Origin: Valencia hispanica | Lineage: Eukaryota; Chordata; Actinopteri; Cyprinodontiformes; Valenciidae | DNA length: 64,000 nt | NCBI GenBank assembly: GCA_963556495.2 | Contig: OY747712.1 | Location: forward strand, 26,218,235 to 26,282,234 | Reading direction: 5' to 3' | Shown: in pieces, positions 1 to 12,612 of the stretch | Numbering within the stretch: the first letter of the stretch is position 1 | Layout of the letters: each line of letters opens with the position of its first letter | Made by a program: the position numbers and the translations under genes | Notes under the pieces: generated by a model | What the model was told of the DNA's origin: nothing | What the model saw: only the letters and a program-made list of their open reading frames with translations | Databases searched by the model: none

Positions 1-840
1 TGGAAGGTAATGGGGAGGTAGTGGTTTGTTAGACAGAGCCCATCATCACTGATTTTAGGAATATTAATCTGCCGGCCATTTAAAAATCAAACATCATCCC
101 TTGTTTCTCTGAAGGGATGGGGATGTCGGTTGGTGGTGGCAGCCAGAGGTTGGAAATTAACAAAAGGGTACGAGGAAGGCAGCAAAGCAAAACAGGCCTG
201 ACAGCCCAACTTGTCTTGCTTTTCTAGAGGATGTGGCTGTGTCAAATATGATCATTTCTTTTTTATCACAACAGACTGACAGTGTAGAAAATTCCTCTGG
301 CTATTCTATTCCAGATGGATATCCCTGCACATTAAGCAAACTCTATTGTGTACAAACACGATTTGACAGGTTATTATTTTAGGCATGAAGATAGAAGGAA
401 AAGTTGCATGCACATAATCTCAAGGGCAGGCCAGACCCATAATTTACCTTTCATCCTTTTTGACTTGAAGCCTATTTGATACATACATTTTCATTTCTGG
501 CCTTTGATGTGCTGTGAATTCATGACAGCAGGTTTATCACAAATCTATCATGATAATCGTTGTATGCAAAGTGGAGATGTAAAAGAGTGAGACATATTTA
601 TGCACCACCACACAATTTCATTTCATCCGTTTTAACACCATCTATATACTGTATATCATACAAAGTGAAAAAGGGTTCTGTCGAGCAGAGGCAAGGAGAA
701 TATACTGCAATGTTGGAATGATAATTAAAATGAGCATTAACGTAGAATGAAACTTGCATGCTTCTCTAAATCTTCAGTGTCTATTTCTGCAGCATGTGTA
801 TACATACAGCTCATGACAAAAAATGTCGCCCTTTGCCAGG
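1..840. other. Unassigned AT-rich DNA
   Basis: I see no convincing gene or repeat here. Open frames are short and lack known motifs. The stretch ends at a (ATCC)n run that begins a SINE fragment. Confidence 0.5.
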
Positions 841-844
841 TCAC

Positions 845-968
845 ATCCATCCATCCATCCATCCATCCTATGCAAGGTTGCGGAGGGGCTTGTGCCTATC
901 TCCAGCAGTCACGGGGCGAGAGGCGGGGTACACCCTGGACAGGTTGCCAATCCTTCGCAGCACAATCT
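845..968 (-). mobile_element. tRNA-like SINE fragment, (GGAT)n-tail end
   Basis: The piece starts with six ATCC units and continues with the block 'ccagcagtcacggggcgaga' and a 'tacaccctggacaggt' stretch. Both are shared with the copies near 52.8 and 60.6 kb. Only the 3' half of the SINE is present, in minus orientation. It abuts a Tc1-like element directly and seems to have replaced or interrupted its left terminal repeat. Confidence 0.7.
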
Positions 969-969
969 C

Positions 970-2158
970 CATATGGTTTTCAAAACAAAAACTAAAGAGT
1001 CATGTATATTTGTATTTAACCCTCTTTATTCTGATATCCCTAAAGTGTCGTTCAAAAGTCACCTGACTTGTAAATAAATTTCACTGTTGTGTAGTTAAGT
1101 CCCAGTATAAATCCAGCTGCTTATTGAAGGAATCAGACGTTTGTTAGAGAACAGTGAACAAACAGCATCATGGAGACAGATCAGGGTTAAAGTGGTTGAG
1201 AAGTCTTGAGCAGGAATAGGTTATGAAACAATATCAGAGCTTCAGCATGTTATGGAACACTGACCAATCCATCATCCAAAAATGGTAAAAAGTAAAACAC
1301 AACATCACACCTACCCCTGTCTGCTCAAACTGACTAACCAAGCAGAAGAGTGTTAATCAAAGAAGCAGCTTGGGGCACCACAGCAACTCTAGAGGAACTG
1401 CAGAGATCCACAGCTCCAGGGGGGCAATCTGCCTCTAGGATAACTACCTCTCATGCACTCCATAAATCTAGTCTTTATGGAAGAGAAACTGTTGAAAGAA
1501 ATCAATGAGAAGTCCTGTTTGCAAGTTCCCACAACTCATGTAGAGCAGCGGATATGTGCAACTTGGTGCTTTGGTCAGATGAGATATTAAATTCCTGGCC
1601 TACAAGCAAAGCACAGTGTTTCGTAAAATGTATTACTGAACATACAATCCCAGCAGTGAAACCATATGGCAGCAGCATCACGATGTGGGAATGCTTTTAT
1701 TCAGCAGGGATAGTTAAAAGGGCCAAACTTGATAGAAAGATGTATAAAGTAAAATAGAGGACAATCTTGTGAAAAACCTGCAATAGATTTGAGACTAATG
1801 CAGATGTTCACCTTCTGACAGGACTAAGATCCTAGACATACAGTTAGAGCGATTGTGAAATGGGTTAGGTCAAAGCAGATTCATGTGATAGAATGTATAA
1901 CACTTTTTATTTTGATTTTTCTTTAAAGGGAATCAGATACACTGAGTGTAAATATACAGGCATCAAAGAAAATGGAGAATATAAACTTTATTTGTAAAAT
2001 CAAATTTGAAAACCATACATACTTTTTCCTCCACTTCCTTACAATATGATCATTTGATTAGTATGATATAATAAAATTATTTGAAGTTTGTGGTTGTAAT
2101 GTATCAAAATGTGAAAAAGCGGCGTGAAAGTCGTTTGAATATTTTTGTAAGGCAGTGT
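970..2158 (+). mobile_element. Tc1-like DNA transposon, decayed
   Basis: The sequence follows the layout of a common fish Tc1-like family: a partial left end, a decayed transposase with remnants of the paired N-terminal region ('gaactgcagagatccacagc', 'gcactccataaatct'), then a metal-binding segment ('ttggtcagatgaga'). The right terminal repeat near 2085-2158 ('tttgtggttgtaat' through 'ttttgtaaggcagtgta') is recognisable. Stops and frameshifts break the reading frame throughout; the longest intact piece, 1554-1757, holds part of the catalytic core. The outer left end is missing at the SINE junction. It is a fossil with no coding capacity. Confidence 0.8.
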
Positions 2159-3853
2159 ATGCTTTTTTGGGATGTGTATTATCTCGGGGCGTTTGTTTGC
2201 TAATAGAGTCCTTAGGTTGCAGAACTGTGTGACAGGTGGTCTTGCTGGCCTCTTGTGTGTGCTCTCTGCAAGTGCTCTCTTGGGTGAAAACTTGTCATAT
2301 TCACTTACCCCACCCCCCATCCTTTTCCCACCTCTTTAAACACAGCATCCATTCACATTTTGTTTTATATAAACAGGCTACTTTAGCAATTTCATCACTG
2401 CAATTTCACAGTTCAACCTCCTCCGGTTCTCAGCAGTATGCAGGCACATATTGTATAACCTACTGTGCAAACAAATATTCATAGGAGAACCCAGTTCACA
2501 ACAAACAACACTGGCTATAATAATCCATTAGTTTTAATGACTCACTCAAAAAAAAAACTATTTCCTCACACGTCACTTTTTTGTTTCAGTTTTGACAGTG
2601 ATGCATGCTGTTTAAGTAACCTACCAAGTATATATATGGGGGACGGAAACTGCTAAGAGGAGAGAGGAGAAGAAACCATTTCTGTTAGCCCCATCTGTGA
2701 GAGCTTTTCTAAGCAAAGAAAAGTTTTCCACGCTTTCAACTTCTCAGTTGAAATATGTGGGGAAGAAAATGTCATTCCTGCTCTGCATCAACTTTATGTC
2801 GCCATAGGGACATTCTCAATCCTATGCATGCTCTCCAAAATGCTTGCTGCGGGCTTCACAATTATACATCCTGTGCCCAGGCATAAAGACATTAAAGAGA
2901 GATCTAGAGTTTCTGCAGCCACATATATTTTATGATAAAACATAAAAATAATTAATTTTACAGTGGAGTGCAAACTAACCGTAGGCATTTTAATGTGACG
3001 TACAAAAAAATCCTGGGTTTTGTACTAAGGTACCAAGCAAACAAATGAAATACATATATTTTTTTAAGACATCAACCTTTTCCTTAATCTAGTTTCTTTC
3101 TTATTTCTGCTCCCCAAAGGATGACATGATTTGGTTTGTAGCTAATGTATTTTCACACTTGAAGAAACCTCGTAATTTTTTTATTATGCTTCGAGATGAC
3201 TTGTCATCATATGAAGTTGGTTACAATGCAAAGGAAAGTTTTTACAGCAAAAAAATGACTAACACACAGACAGACACACACACTTTTTAATTTGTGTACA
3301 AAACGGTCAAATAGCATTATGTCGATTGTGACACAACTGCAGCTGTTTGGTAGGGATTTTGCAGAATAATAAGGTATCCCTATAGGAATTCAACATCTGG
3401 TTAGAATTGATGGAAAGGTAAAAAGCTTCAGAAGCTGGCACACTCTACCAGTTTATCCACCATTAAGTTGATGCTGTATATTACAACCACGTAAGTTGCT
3501 ATAACTTTGAACCTCTGGGTCTTTATATTTCAAAGCACACTGGCACCATCCAGTGGCAGAATTCAGTAGTTGCATCATGTTGAGAAAGTTGACAGTGCAA
3601 CTTCCTCTGGTATAAAGTTGCAAAATGCTCAAATATGATTTTGAAAAACAACTAAAGGGCTATTATTTTTATTCTTTATTCTTCTCCATGTATGATGAAA
3701 ATATGATCAATTTATACCACAGGTATATTCCAATAAATATAAAAAATGAGTTTATTTCAGTAAATCATGCAAAAGACTAAATTCATATAGCAGTTTTATA
3801 GATTTATTTCTCACAATCTGTAGCTATTTTTCATGTGCTTATTTCTGGTTATT
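2159..3853. other. Unassigned AT-rich DNA
   Basis: No gene, RNA or repeat could be supported. Open frames on both strands are under 100 codons and have no family motifs. Short homopolymer runs occur near 2550 and 3060. Confidence 0.5.
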
Positions 3854-4328
<475 letters not shown>

Positions 4329-4535
4329 GAGCAGGGTCATAAAGAAGATGCTCAGGATTGTCCATAATATTCTTTATTTTATGAAGAATCCTCTTTTGCA
4401 TCATCATCTCCAGAGGTTTTACAGTCAGCCCCAGAGCAAATCAGCTTTCTTTATCAGCTTGTTGAGCCTTTTTAAGTCTCTGGCTCTGATGCTGCTACTC
4501 CAGCAGATGATGGCTGAAGAGATTTTCTCCACAAA
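4329..4535 (-). pseudogene. LINE ORF2 C-terminal remnant
   Basis: The minus strand encodes 'SSSIRARDLKRLNKLIKKA' and '[16 protein letters not shown]'. These resemble the C-terminal end of a common fish non-LTR retrotransposon polyprotein, in which a tryptophan-glycine-serine block is followed by RKRLNKLV and a MDNP.HPL motif. No reverse transcriptase core is present here. The piece is wedged between the (AT)n tract and the next Tc1-like copy. The LINE family is tentative. Confidence 0.55.
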
Positions 4536-4536
4536 A

Positions 4537-6088
4537 CAGGTGAAACTCGGAAAATTAGAATATCGTGGAAAAGTTCATTTATTTTAGTAATTCAACTTAA
4601 AAGGTGAAACTATGATATAGACTCATTACGTTCAAAGCAAGATATTTCAAGCCTTTATTTGTCATAATTTTGATGATTGTGGCTTACAATTTATGAAAAC
4701 CCCAAATTCAAAATCTCAGAAAATTAGAATATTGTGAAAAGGTTCAATATTGTAGGCTCAAAATGTCACACTCTAATCAGCTAATTAATCAAAAACACCT
4801 ACAAAGGTTCCTCAGCCTTTTAATTATCTCTTGCTCTGGTTCAGTAGGAATCAGAATCAGAGGGAAGACCACTGACCTGACTGTTGTGCAGAAAACCATC
4901 ATTGACACCCTCCAAAAGGAGGGAAAGCCTCAAGATGTAATTGCAAAAGAAGTTGGATGATCCAAAAGTGCTGTATCAAAGCACATTAGCATAAAGTTAT
5001 GTGGAAGAGAAACGTGTAGAAGAAAAAGGTGCACAAGCATCAGGGATGAGAGCAACCTGGAGGGGACTGAAAAAGCCATTGAAAAATGTTGGGGACCATC
5101 ACAAGGAGTGGACTGAGGCTTTAGTTAGTGCATCAAGAGCCACCACACACAGATGGATCCTGGACATGGGCTTCAAATGTTGTATTCCACTTGTCAAACC
5201 GCTCCTGAACAGCAAACAACGTCAGAAGTTTCTTACCTGAGCTAAAGAAAAAAATAACTATTTTGCATCTCATTTGGAATCCAAGTTCTCAGAGTCTGGA
5301 GGAAGAATGGTGAGGCACACAATCCAAGAAGATTGATGTCCAGAGTGACGTTTCCACATTCTGTGTTGATTTGGGGAGCCATGTCATCTGCTGGTGTTGG
5401 TCCACTGTACTTTATCAAGTCCAGAGTCAACCCAGCCATCTACCAGGACATTTTGGAGCACTTAATGTCTCCTTCCACAGATAAACTTTATGGAGATGTT
5501 GACTTCATTTTCCAGCTGGACTTGGCACCTGCCCACACTGCCAAAAGTACCAAAATCTGGTTCAATGACCATGGAATTACTGTGCTTGATTGACCAGCAA
5601 ACTGGCCTGACCTGAACCCCATAGAGAAGCTATGGGACATTGCCAAGAGAAAGATTAGAGACATGGACCGAACAATGCAGAAGAGCTGAAGGCTGCCATT
5701 GAAGCATCCTGGTCCTTCATAACTCCTCAGCAGAGCCACAGGCTGATAGCATCCATGCCACCGCGCATTGAGGCAGTAATTGATGCAAAAGGGGCCCAAA
5801 CCAAGTACTAAGTACATATGCATGATTATATTTTTCAGAGGTCCAACATTTCTCTATTTAAAAATCGTTGTTTTATTGATTTCATATAATATTCACATTT
5901 TCTAAGATTTTGAATTTGGGTTTTTTATAAACTGTATGCCATAATCATCAAAATTATAACAAATAATGCCTGAAATATATCACTTTGCATGTAATGAGTC
6001 TATATCAAATGTTAGTTTCACCTTTTAAACTGAATTACTGAAATAAAAGAACTTTTGGACGAAATTCAAAATGTTCATGTTTCAACTG
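4537..6088 (+). mobile_element. Tc1-like transposon, complete ends, dead transposase
   Basis: The left end CAGGTGAAACTCGG at 4537 pairs with the right end at 6075-6088, and the right end is followed by TA. An inner repeat of the end motif ('aaaattagaatattgtg' near 4720) suggests the inverted/direct repeat arrangement of Tc1 elements. The transposase is split across frames: an N-terminal helix-turn-helix piece at 4860-4990 ('LTVVQKTIIDTLQKEGK') and a catalytic piece at 5333-5593 holding 'DFIFQLDLAPAHTAKS', followed by a block with NPIEKLW near 5615. In-frame stops occur, for example after 'VIAKEVG' at 4960 and before the PDLNP block. The element is complete in length but non-functional. Confidence 0.88.
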
Positions 6089-6714
6089 TAGACTTATAGA
6101 TCTGATGCATCTAGCTGCAACCCTTAAATCAAATCAAACTTTATTTATAAAGCACTTTTCAAACAAAACAGCATCTCAAAGTTCCTTGCAGATTAAAATG
6201 ACCCCACATAAATCCCCCCCAAGAACAAAAACATGATGACAATTATATCCCCCCCCAACCCATCTCCCATGCGCACACACGCTTAAAAGCAACAGTAAAC
6301 AAGGACATTGGGCGGAGCACAGATGAGCCAGGTAAGGAAACACCATCAGGGGAGCCATCTGCATCGGCAGCAGCAGATCGGCAGCAACGGCCGAGGCACC
6401 GGCCCAGGGCGCCCAGCGGAGGGAAGGCTGAGGCCCCCACCTCCACCCAAGCACTACCTGGAGAGTACCCAGGCAGCCACAGCCGAACCCCCACTCCCGA
6501 GGCAGGTGGCTCCCACAGAGGAAACACTGGAAGAAAGATTAAGAAAAAAAACAGGTTAAAATACTAAAGTAAAGAGTAGATAAATATGAGAGTCAATAGT
6601 AAAATACAAGTAAAATTTTAACACTGATCAAATTTAAAATTATGTAATGTAAAACATTGATAATATTTAATCTAGTAAGACATGCAGAGCAATTAAGCAG
6701 ATATTAATAAATAA

Positions 6715-7171
6715 TCAATCAAGTAAAAGCTTGGCTAAAAAGGTGAGTCTTGAGCCTGCTCTTAAAGACATGAACGTTCTCTGCGGCCCTGAGGTCCTCC
6801 GGCAGCCTGTTCCAGAGGTGAGGGCCATAAAACTGGACATAAGACACTCACCATGAGTGTGTGTCCTGACTTTAGGGATGACAAGGAGACCGCGAAGGTT
6901 CATATGGTAAAAGCAGTTCTGAAAGATAAGAAGGCCCAAGACCATTAAGACACTTAAATACCATTAAAAGAACTTTAAAATCGATCCTAAAACATCCCGG
7001 GAGCCAATGCCATGATTTTAAGACTGGTGTAATGTGCTCCCGCCTCCTGGTCTTCGTCAGGACAGGTGCTGCTGAATTTTGTAGGAGTCGTAAACCTGAT
7101 ATACTCTTTTTGGGAAGGCCACAAAGCAGGGCACTACAGTAGTCAATTCTGCTGCTGATAAAAGCATGCAT
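6715..7171 (-). pseudogene. LINE ORF2 thumb / C-terminal region remnant
   Basis: The minus-strand frame at 7171-6872 gives 'MHAFISSRIDYCSALLCGLP', then 'EHITPVLKSWHWLP' and 'FKVLLMVFKCLNGLGPSYL'. This is the conserved region downstream of the reverse transcriptase core in L2-type LINEs. A second frame at 6945-6715 continues it, so a frameshift separates the two. The equivalent region of the plus-strand L2 copy lies near 15150-15640. Confidence 0.8.
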
Positions 7172-7449
7172 TAATGTCTCCGTATTGGCCCGAGAGAGAA
7201 TGGGGCAGACTCTGGCAATTTTCTTTAGCTGAAAAATATATATATTTTAGTAATGTTTTTAACGTGAGGGAAAAAAGTCAGCTCAGAGTCAAAAATCACG
7301 CCCAGGTTCTTCACTTGTAAAGAAGGATTAAAAGACAGTGATTGTAGTTTTGGTAAAAGTTTCTCTCTGAGCCTCAGGACCGATGACTAAAACTTCAGTT
7401 TTGTCCTGGTTGAGCGGGAGAAAGTTTTCTGCCATCCAGGATTTAATGT

Positions 7450-8211
7450 CTAAAATGTTAAAAAGTGCATCCATTGGCCGTGTTTCATCAGGGACATGGA
7501 GATGTACAACTGTGTATCATCAGCATAACTGTGAAAGTTAACTCCATGTCTTCTGATGACGCTGCCAAGAGGGAGCATATAGAGGTTAAAAAGAACTGGG
7601 CCTAAAATTGAGCCCTGGGGCACACCACATGTCATCTTGTGGACCTTAGAGGAGCAGGTATCTAAACTTACCACAAAAGTCCTGTCTGTGAGATAGGATG
7701 TGAACCATTTGTGAACAGCACCAGAGAGGCCAATCTTTTTTAAACAGGTTAAAAGAATAGTGTGGTCTACTGTATCAAAGGCAGCGCTTAGATCCAGTAG
7801 AACCAACACTGTCACCTTCTGGGCATCGTAGTTTAATCTAAAATAATTTAAAATATTCAGAAGGGCCGTCTCTGTGCTGTGGTTCACCCTAAAACCAGAC
7901 TGAAATTTCTCTAGGACATTATGAGCATTAATAAAATCATTCAATTGAATTAAAACAAGCTTTTCTAAAACTTTGCTTAAAAACGGTAAGTTAGATATCG
8001 GTCGGAAATTATTAAAATCATTAAAATCATTAAAATCTAAATAGCTCTTTTTCAGCAGGGGCTTCACTACTGCCCCTTTAAAGGCGGCAGGAAAAACCCC
8101 CATCTGAAGGAAGCAATTCATCGTGGTTAAAATCTCATCTCTAAAAGATTCATAAAATTGCTTAAAAAAGGAAGTGGGAATCTGGTCCAAAACACATGTG
8201 GTGGGCCTCAC
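7450..8211 (-). pseudogene. LINE ORF2 reverse transcriptase core fragment
   Basis: The 253-codon open stretch holds the main motifs of a non-LTR reverse transcriptase: 'FRPISNLPFLSKVLEKLV' (finger region), 'LVLLDLSAAFDTVDH' (motif A with the first catalytic Asp), 'GVPQGSILGPVLFNLYM' (motif B) and 'HSYADDTQLY' (motif C, YADD). The catalytic residues are intact, but the upstream and downstream parts are in other frames. A small in-frame triplication (DFN three times, near 8013-8038) sits just before the finger motif. The protein would copy LINE RNA into DNA at a nicked target if it were whole. Confidence 0.88.
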
Positions 8212-8806
8212 TGAGGAGAAAACTTAATCAAGAGTATCAGCTTCTACCGGGACGAAAACTGTCCAGCGTTTCCTCTGGTAAAGACACACACTCAGATTAG
8301 TCTAAAACCATGTTACTCTGAAAAGATAAAATATTACATCTGATGGTGTCTACCTTCCCTATGAAGTGGTCTGCGAACTCCTCACATGGAGTGTTTGGGG
8401 GGGTTTTCTGATATGCATTAGTAGTATGGTTAAAATGTTGTGGAAAACAACATTTTTGGATTATTTTTATGTTGTGAGATGATTCTGGAAAAGTATGCAT
8501 TTCTGGAATGTCTTACAGCGTTATTGTATGATTTAAGACATTCTATGTATATTTGATGATTTATTGTGATTTTGTTTTTCCTCCATTTTTCTCTCTGCCA
8601 CCCTGCAGCTCCTCTTTATTTTTTTAAGGTCTTTGTTTCTCCATGGTGTTGTTGGTTTTGAGTGTGTGTTTACAACTTTAAATGGAGCCAGCAGGTCAAG
8701 AGCGGATTGAAGCCTTCTGTTAAAATCACTGACGATAAAATTCCAGGGGGCAGGTAAAACATTAGGAGGAATCTTTTGAAAGGCTTTAAGAAAACCTGCA
8801 GCCATT

Positions 8807-9470
8807 TCAGGGGTTAGATGGCGCTTCCTTGACAGTTCTCACAGAGGTCTCCTGCTGGATAAAACTGGTGATGTTAAAAAACACACAGCAGTGGTCAGAC
8901 ACAGCCAAGTCATCAACAGAGGACACTGGTGGACAGGCCATATGTGATGACCAAGTCCAGGGTGTGTCCTCTGTTGTGAGTTGTCTGTGTGACATGTTGA
9001 CCAAAATCCATATAATTCAAAATATTTAAAAGTTCTGTTGATAAGGGATCTAAAAGGTTATCTATATGTAGATTAAAATCACCAGCTAAAATGATTCGTT
9101 CTTAAGAGTTGTGCAAAATTGATAAAAAAGTGCACTCTTTTTAGGAGGCCTTTAAACGGTGACACATAAAATATGAGGAGTGCATTATATTCAAAAGTAA
9201 AATAGTTATCAAATAAAACAGGTTTGGCGGAGAGTATTGATTAACTTATAAAAGCAGTTCCGCCTCCCCTTTTGCTACTCCTTGTAGAATAAGTGAAGTT
9301 AAAATTTGGTGGGGAGGCCTCTGTAAGAACAACAGGGGCATCTGCACTCCATGCCATGTTTCTGTTAAAAATAAACAATGAAGATTATAGTCTAAAATCA
9401 GATCATTTATTATAAAAGTTTTGTTCAGCAGAGAGCGAACATTAAAAAGTGCCATATTAATGGTGATTGG
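8807..9470 (-). pseudogene. LINE ORF2 endonuclease remnant
   Basis: The upstream part near 9470-9360 reads 'MALFNVRSLLNKTFIINDL' followed by 'CLFLTETW', the usual start of an apurinic-type endonuclease with its catalytic Glu. The downstream part (9004-8807) contains 'VSDHCCVFFNI', matching the terminal SDH motif. The middle is disrupted and does not read through in one frame. Confidence 0.75.
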
Positions 9471-9779
9471 AGATGGAGTGAGGGCTTTTGTTAACTTTTT
9501 GAGATTATTTGGGTTACATTTGTTCGGTTTATGATTTTTAGTCCACTCCGACAATAACAGGTATGAATGATGGAGAAAAAGGTCCAAGCCCAGTATGTGA
9601 GTTACTGTTAAAATCAGGGGTGAATTCGTTGGAGCAGGGACCAGCTGCACATCAGGATGTGGCGGAGGGAACAGAGAGAGCAGGTGCAGCAGAGAAGGCA
9701 GGTGCAGCTGAGGCAGGTGTAGTAGACAGGGGGGGCGTGGGCATGCCAGGCTCAATGCCAGTGTGCGAGTGCCGTGGCG

Positions 9780-10894
9780 CCCATCTGGTCCAAACAGGTG
9801 CTTCCTGCCCCCAAAAAATTTACAATTGTCTATAAAACCAATATTGTGAACGACGGTGATGGAGGAGAGATAAGTATTCAAGGATAGGAGTCTGCTAAAA
9901 CGGCCAATTCCTCTGCTGACAGTGGGGGTGGGGCCAGAGATAAAAACAGAGACATGCGTGTTTTATAAAATTTTAAAAAGGTGAATAAAATCATGCTTCA
10001 GGAGCTCAGACTGCTATTTATGAATGTCATTAGTACCTATGTGAATCACAACTTTACTCACAGATTTGTGTTGATCAATGAGCTGCGGGATCTGTTCAGC
10101 AATGTCTGTAACAGTAGCTCCAGGGAAACACAAAGTGAGGGCTTCTCTCATCATCACGTTTCTGATTATGAAGTCGTCGATGATGAGTGTGGTGGGCGGC
10201 GGGTCTGCAGGTGGATGTTTTCGCTGGGCAGAGGATCTTTCACCATCCAGGACTTGCTGTATGCAAGGTGCAGAAGCTACCCCAGGATTGCAGCGATGTT
10301 TAATCTGCCCCGAGGGCTCGTTCCGTGGGTTTGGGGTGAAGTGGAGCAATCATCGGCGAGTTCTGGCTGCAGTCCGGGATTGGCTGGCAGGCTGGCGGAG
10401 TCCAACTGTTGCTCCGGCTGCTGGGAGGGATTGGGCGGAGATCCTACGGAACTACGGGGACCAGGGGCTGTCAGAGGAGGAAAATCCGCATCCAGGGCGC
10501 TGAAACGGTTGGATAGAGGCAGGCAGGGTGGAGGAGAGCGGTGGCGGGCACCCTGGAGCACCGGAGGGGAGCTGATGGGGGCTTTTGGTTTAGCCCCCAG
10601 CTGGAACCAGCGGTCCTCCTCTGCAGCAGATGTCACGCGGGCGTTTGGCTATCCGAGTCCGCCTGGAGGCCCAGCGATGGATCCTCCCTCCACAGCTTCG
10701 CCGGGCTGGCAGGTAATAGTGTCCGCCAGCTGTCCACTGCTGGCAGCAACGAAAGTCCGGCCTAAGAAGATGCCCACGTCACGCTCATGGTCCTGGATTT
10801 GGGGGAGTGTTGAGATTCTCTGCTCCAGCTCCAGAACCCTTTGGCTGAGTTTTTCACAGCTGTCACACCCGGGACTGCAGGTGAGTGGAGGCAT
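9780..10894 (-). pseudogene. LINE ORF1 remnant: coiled coil plus SGNH-esterase-like domain
   Basis: The region begins with 'CSPGCDSCEKLSQRVLELEQ' (10894-10649), a Cys-rich start followed by a short leucine-zipper-like helix. After a proline-rich linker comes 'VVIHIGTNDIHK' (ending at 10014), which matches the GxND block of SGNH hydrolases. The C-terminal 'VVHNIGFIDNCKFF' is in another frame at 9881 onward. The layout matches ORF1 of the plus-strand L2 copy at 11.6-12.5 kb. Stops and frameshifts separate the pieces. Confidence 0.7.
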
Positions 10895-11019
10895 GGTGAG
10901 GGGAAAAGTAGTCTGCGCTCCCCACCGATTAAAACGATCCGATTAAAGACGTCCAGATTATTTATAAGTTAGTGGTGTTAAAATCAATTAAAACCAGTCC
11001 TCTGCTTGTTGGGGAGCCG

Positions 11020-11275
11020 GTCTTGGCTGGTCTGGCAGACGCTGACGCATGCACAATCAAAAGTTCCTGTATGACAGCATTAAAGGACCTAAGCTTCCTC
11101 AGAAAGTCCTGTCTGCTCGGTCTCTTCTTGTACACAGCTTCACTGTGAGTCTCCAGTGCAGTCTGTTGTCCAGGTGAACATAGAGGTATTTATATAAGGT
11201 GTCAGTGTGATCTGTGGCTGCGCCTGTGGAAATCCACCTCCAGCTCCTTGGTTCTCCCTGTGTTCATTACTGCAA
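11020..11275 (-). pseudogene. LINE ORF2 scrap of a second family
   Basis: The minus strand encodes 'NTGRTKELEVDFHRRSHRSH' and, in another frame, 'KYLYVHLDNRLHW' followed by an Arg-rich part and 'RTF'. This resembles the stretch after the reverse transcriptase core (KTKELVVDF, then YLGVHLNNKLDW) in another fish LINE family. It sits exactly between the 5' ends of the two opposed L2 copies. I cannot assign its clade with confidence. Confidence 0.6.
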
Positions 11276-11638
11276 TGTAATGAATGAATGTAAATAAAAC
11301 AATCATATGCATATATTGCAGGAGTTTGGGAACTCTTCCTGAGGGCCAAATAAGATTCCCACAGAGAAGTGTCATCACACTTGATTCGACGGGGGGTAAG
11401 CCGTATTGCGTCATTTCCTGTTGTCACTGTTGTGCTCCCTGTAAGCTGTTTGGTGTTCAGACTCTCTTGAATTGATCTTATTTTCTCTGTGCTGAGGCCT
11501 TTCTAAGTTATTTTAACACACAAGCACACTAAAACACACATTTTGTGGTGGTGTACTTTACGTTTTGGGAACTCCTTGTGTTTCACACAGCTGTTCTTGG
11601 GGTGATAAAGTCTCGCTAGCTCAGTTAGCTTAGCTTCA

Positions 11639-12525
11639 TTGCGGCTATGGCTACTCTTCTCTCTCCTGTATCTAACCCTTCTCCTCTCTCTTGCTCTCTC
11701 TGTCAGATGTTTAGTTTTTAATTTCCCTGCGTCCTTTAGTGATAATGGTAACTGTAATAAATGTAATATTTTTGTAGCTTTGGAGGCGAGGGTATCAGAA
11801 TTAGAAGCACGGCTCTGCGCTGTTGAAAAAACAGCTGATAGCCGAAGCCCATTAGCCAGCGCGGGGCCAACAAGGATAGAACCCCCTGCTGTCCTCCGGT
11901 AGAGCCCGTGCAGGCGAGACCTCAGGCTGGTTGGGTGACTGTACGTAGGAAGTATAGTTCTAGGACCCAGCCCCCGGGCCACCACCAACCGGTCCACGTT
12001 TCTAACAGATTTTCCCCGCTCAGCGACACACCCGCTGAGAAGCCGACCCTGGTAATTGGCAGCTCCATAGTCAGAAACGTGGCATTAGAGACACCATTGA
12101 CCATAGTCAAATGTTTGCCAGGGGACAGAACGGGCGACATCAAATCCTACCCCAAACTGCTGGCTAAAAATAAGCGTAAATACAGTAAGACTGTTATTCA
12201 CGCTGGCGGTAATGACACCCAATCGGAGGTCACTAAAGTTAGTGTTGCTTCGGTGTGTAAGTTTGCTAAAACAATGTCCGACTCGGTAATCTTTTCTGGT
12301 CCCCTGCCTGATCGGACCAGTGACGATATGTTTAACCGCATGCTGTCATTCCATCAATGGTTGTCTGGGTGGTGTCCTGCAAACGATGTGGGCTACATTG
12401 ATAACTGGAGAACATTTTGGGGAAAACCTGGTCTGATCCGGAGAGACGGCATCCATCCCACTTTGGATGGAGCAGCTCTTCTTTCTAGGAATATGGCCGA
12501 ATTTATTAGTCCTCCAAACCACTGA
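11639..12525 (+). pseudogene. LINE ORF1: coiled coil plus SGNH-esterase-like domain, frameshifted
   Basis: The first frame (to 11902) encodes 'CNKCNIFVALEARVSELEAR', a CxxC start followed by a coiled coil. A shifted frame (11908-12525, 205 residues) follows. It contains '[11 protein letters not shown]' (block I of an SGNH hydrolase with the nucleophile Ser), 'VIHAGGNDT' (GxND block) and 'DGIHPTLDG' (Asp-x-x-His block). Such esterase-like ORF1 proteins are known from L2 and CR1 LINEs and bind the element RNA. One frame change plus a stop at 11900-11902 separates the two halves. Confidence 0.8.
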
Positions 12526-12612
12526 CAACCCAGGGTCCAGACCAGGAAGCAGAGTCGTAGTTTAACCCACCTCTCTGCTGCTTCTGTACCCACCCATTAC
12601 CCTATAGAAACA

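Larger units (their letters stand above)
6115..11010 (-). mobile_element. L2/CR1-clade LINE, near full-length, decayed (minus)
   Basis: On the minus strand the order is ORF1 (10894 down to about 9780), endonuclease (about 9470-8807), reverse transcriptase (8211-7450) and thumb region (7171-6715). A 3' untranslated region then ends near 6120 with an AT-rich tail ('caaactttatttataaagca' on the plus strand). ORF1 has a CxxC-like start plus coiled coil, then an SGNH-esterase-like block, an arrangement known from the L2 and CR1 clades. Many stops and frame changes break all parts. It differs clearly from the plus-strand L2 copy next to it, so it is a separate and older subfamily. Confidence 0.85.

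Noticed and set aside
6308..6559. GC-rich open frames on both strands near 6.3-6.5 kb
   Set aside because: They lie in the 3' untranslated region of the minus-strand L2 LINE and have no domains.
9981..10946. A 321-codon plus-strand open frame
   Set aside because: It is antisense to the decayed LINE ORF1, begins without support as a gene, and has no recognisable domain.
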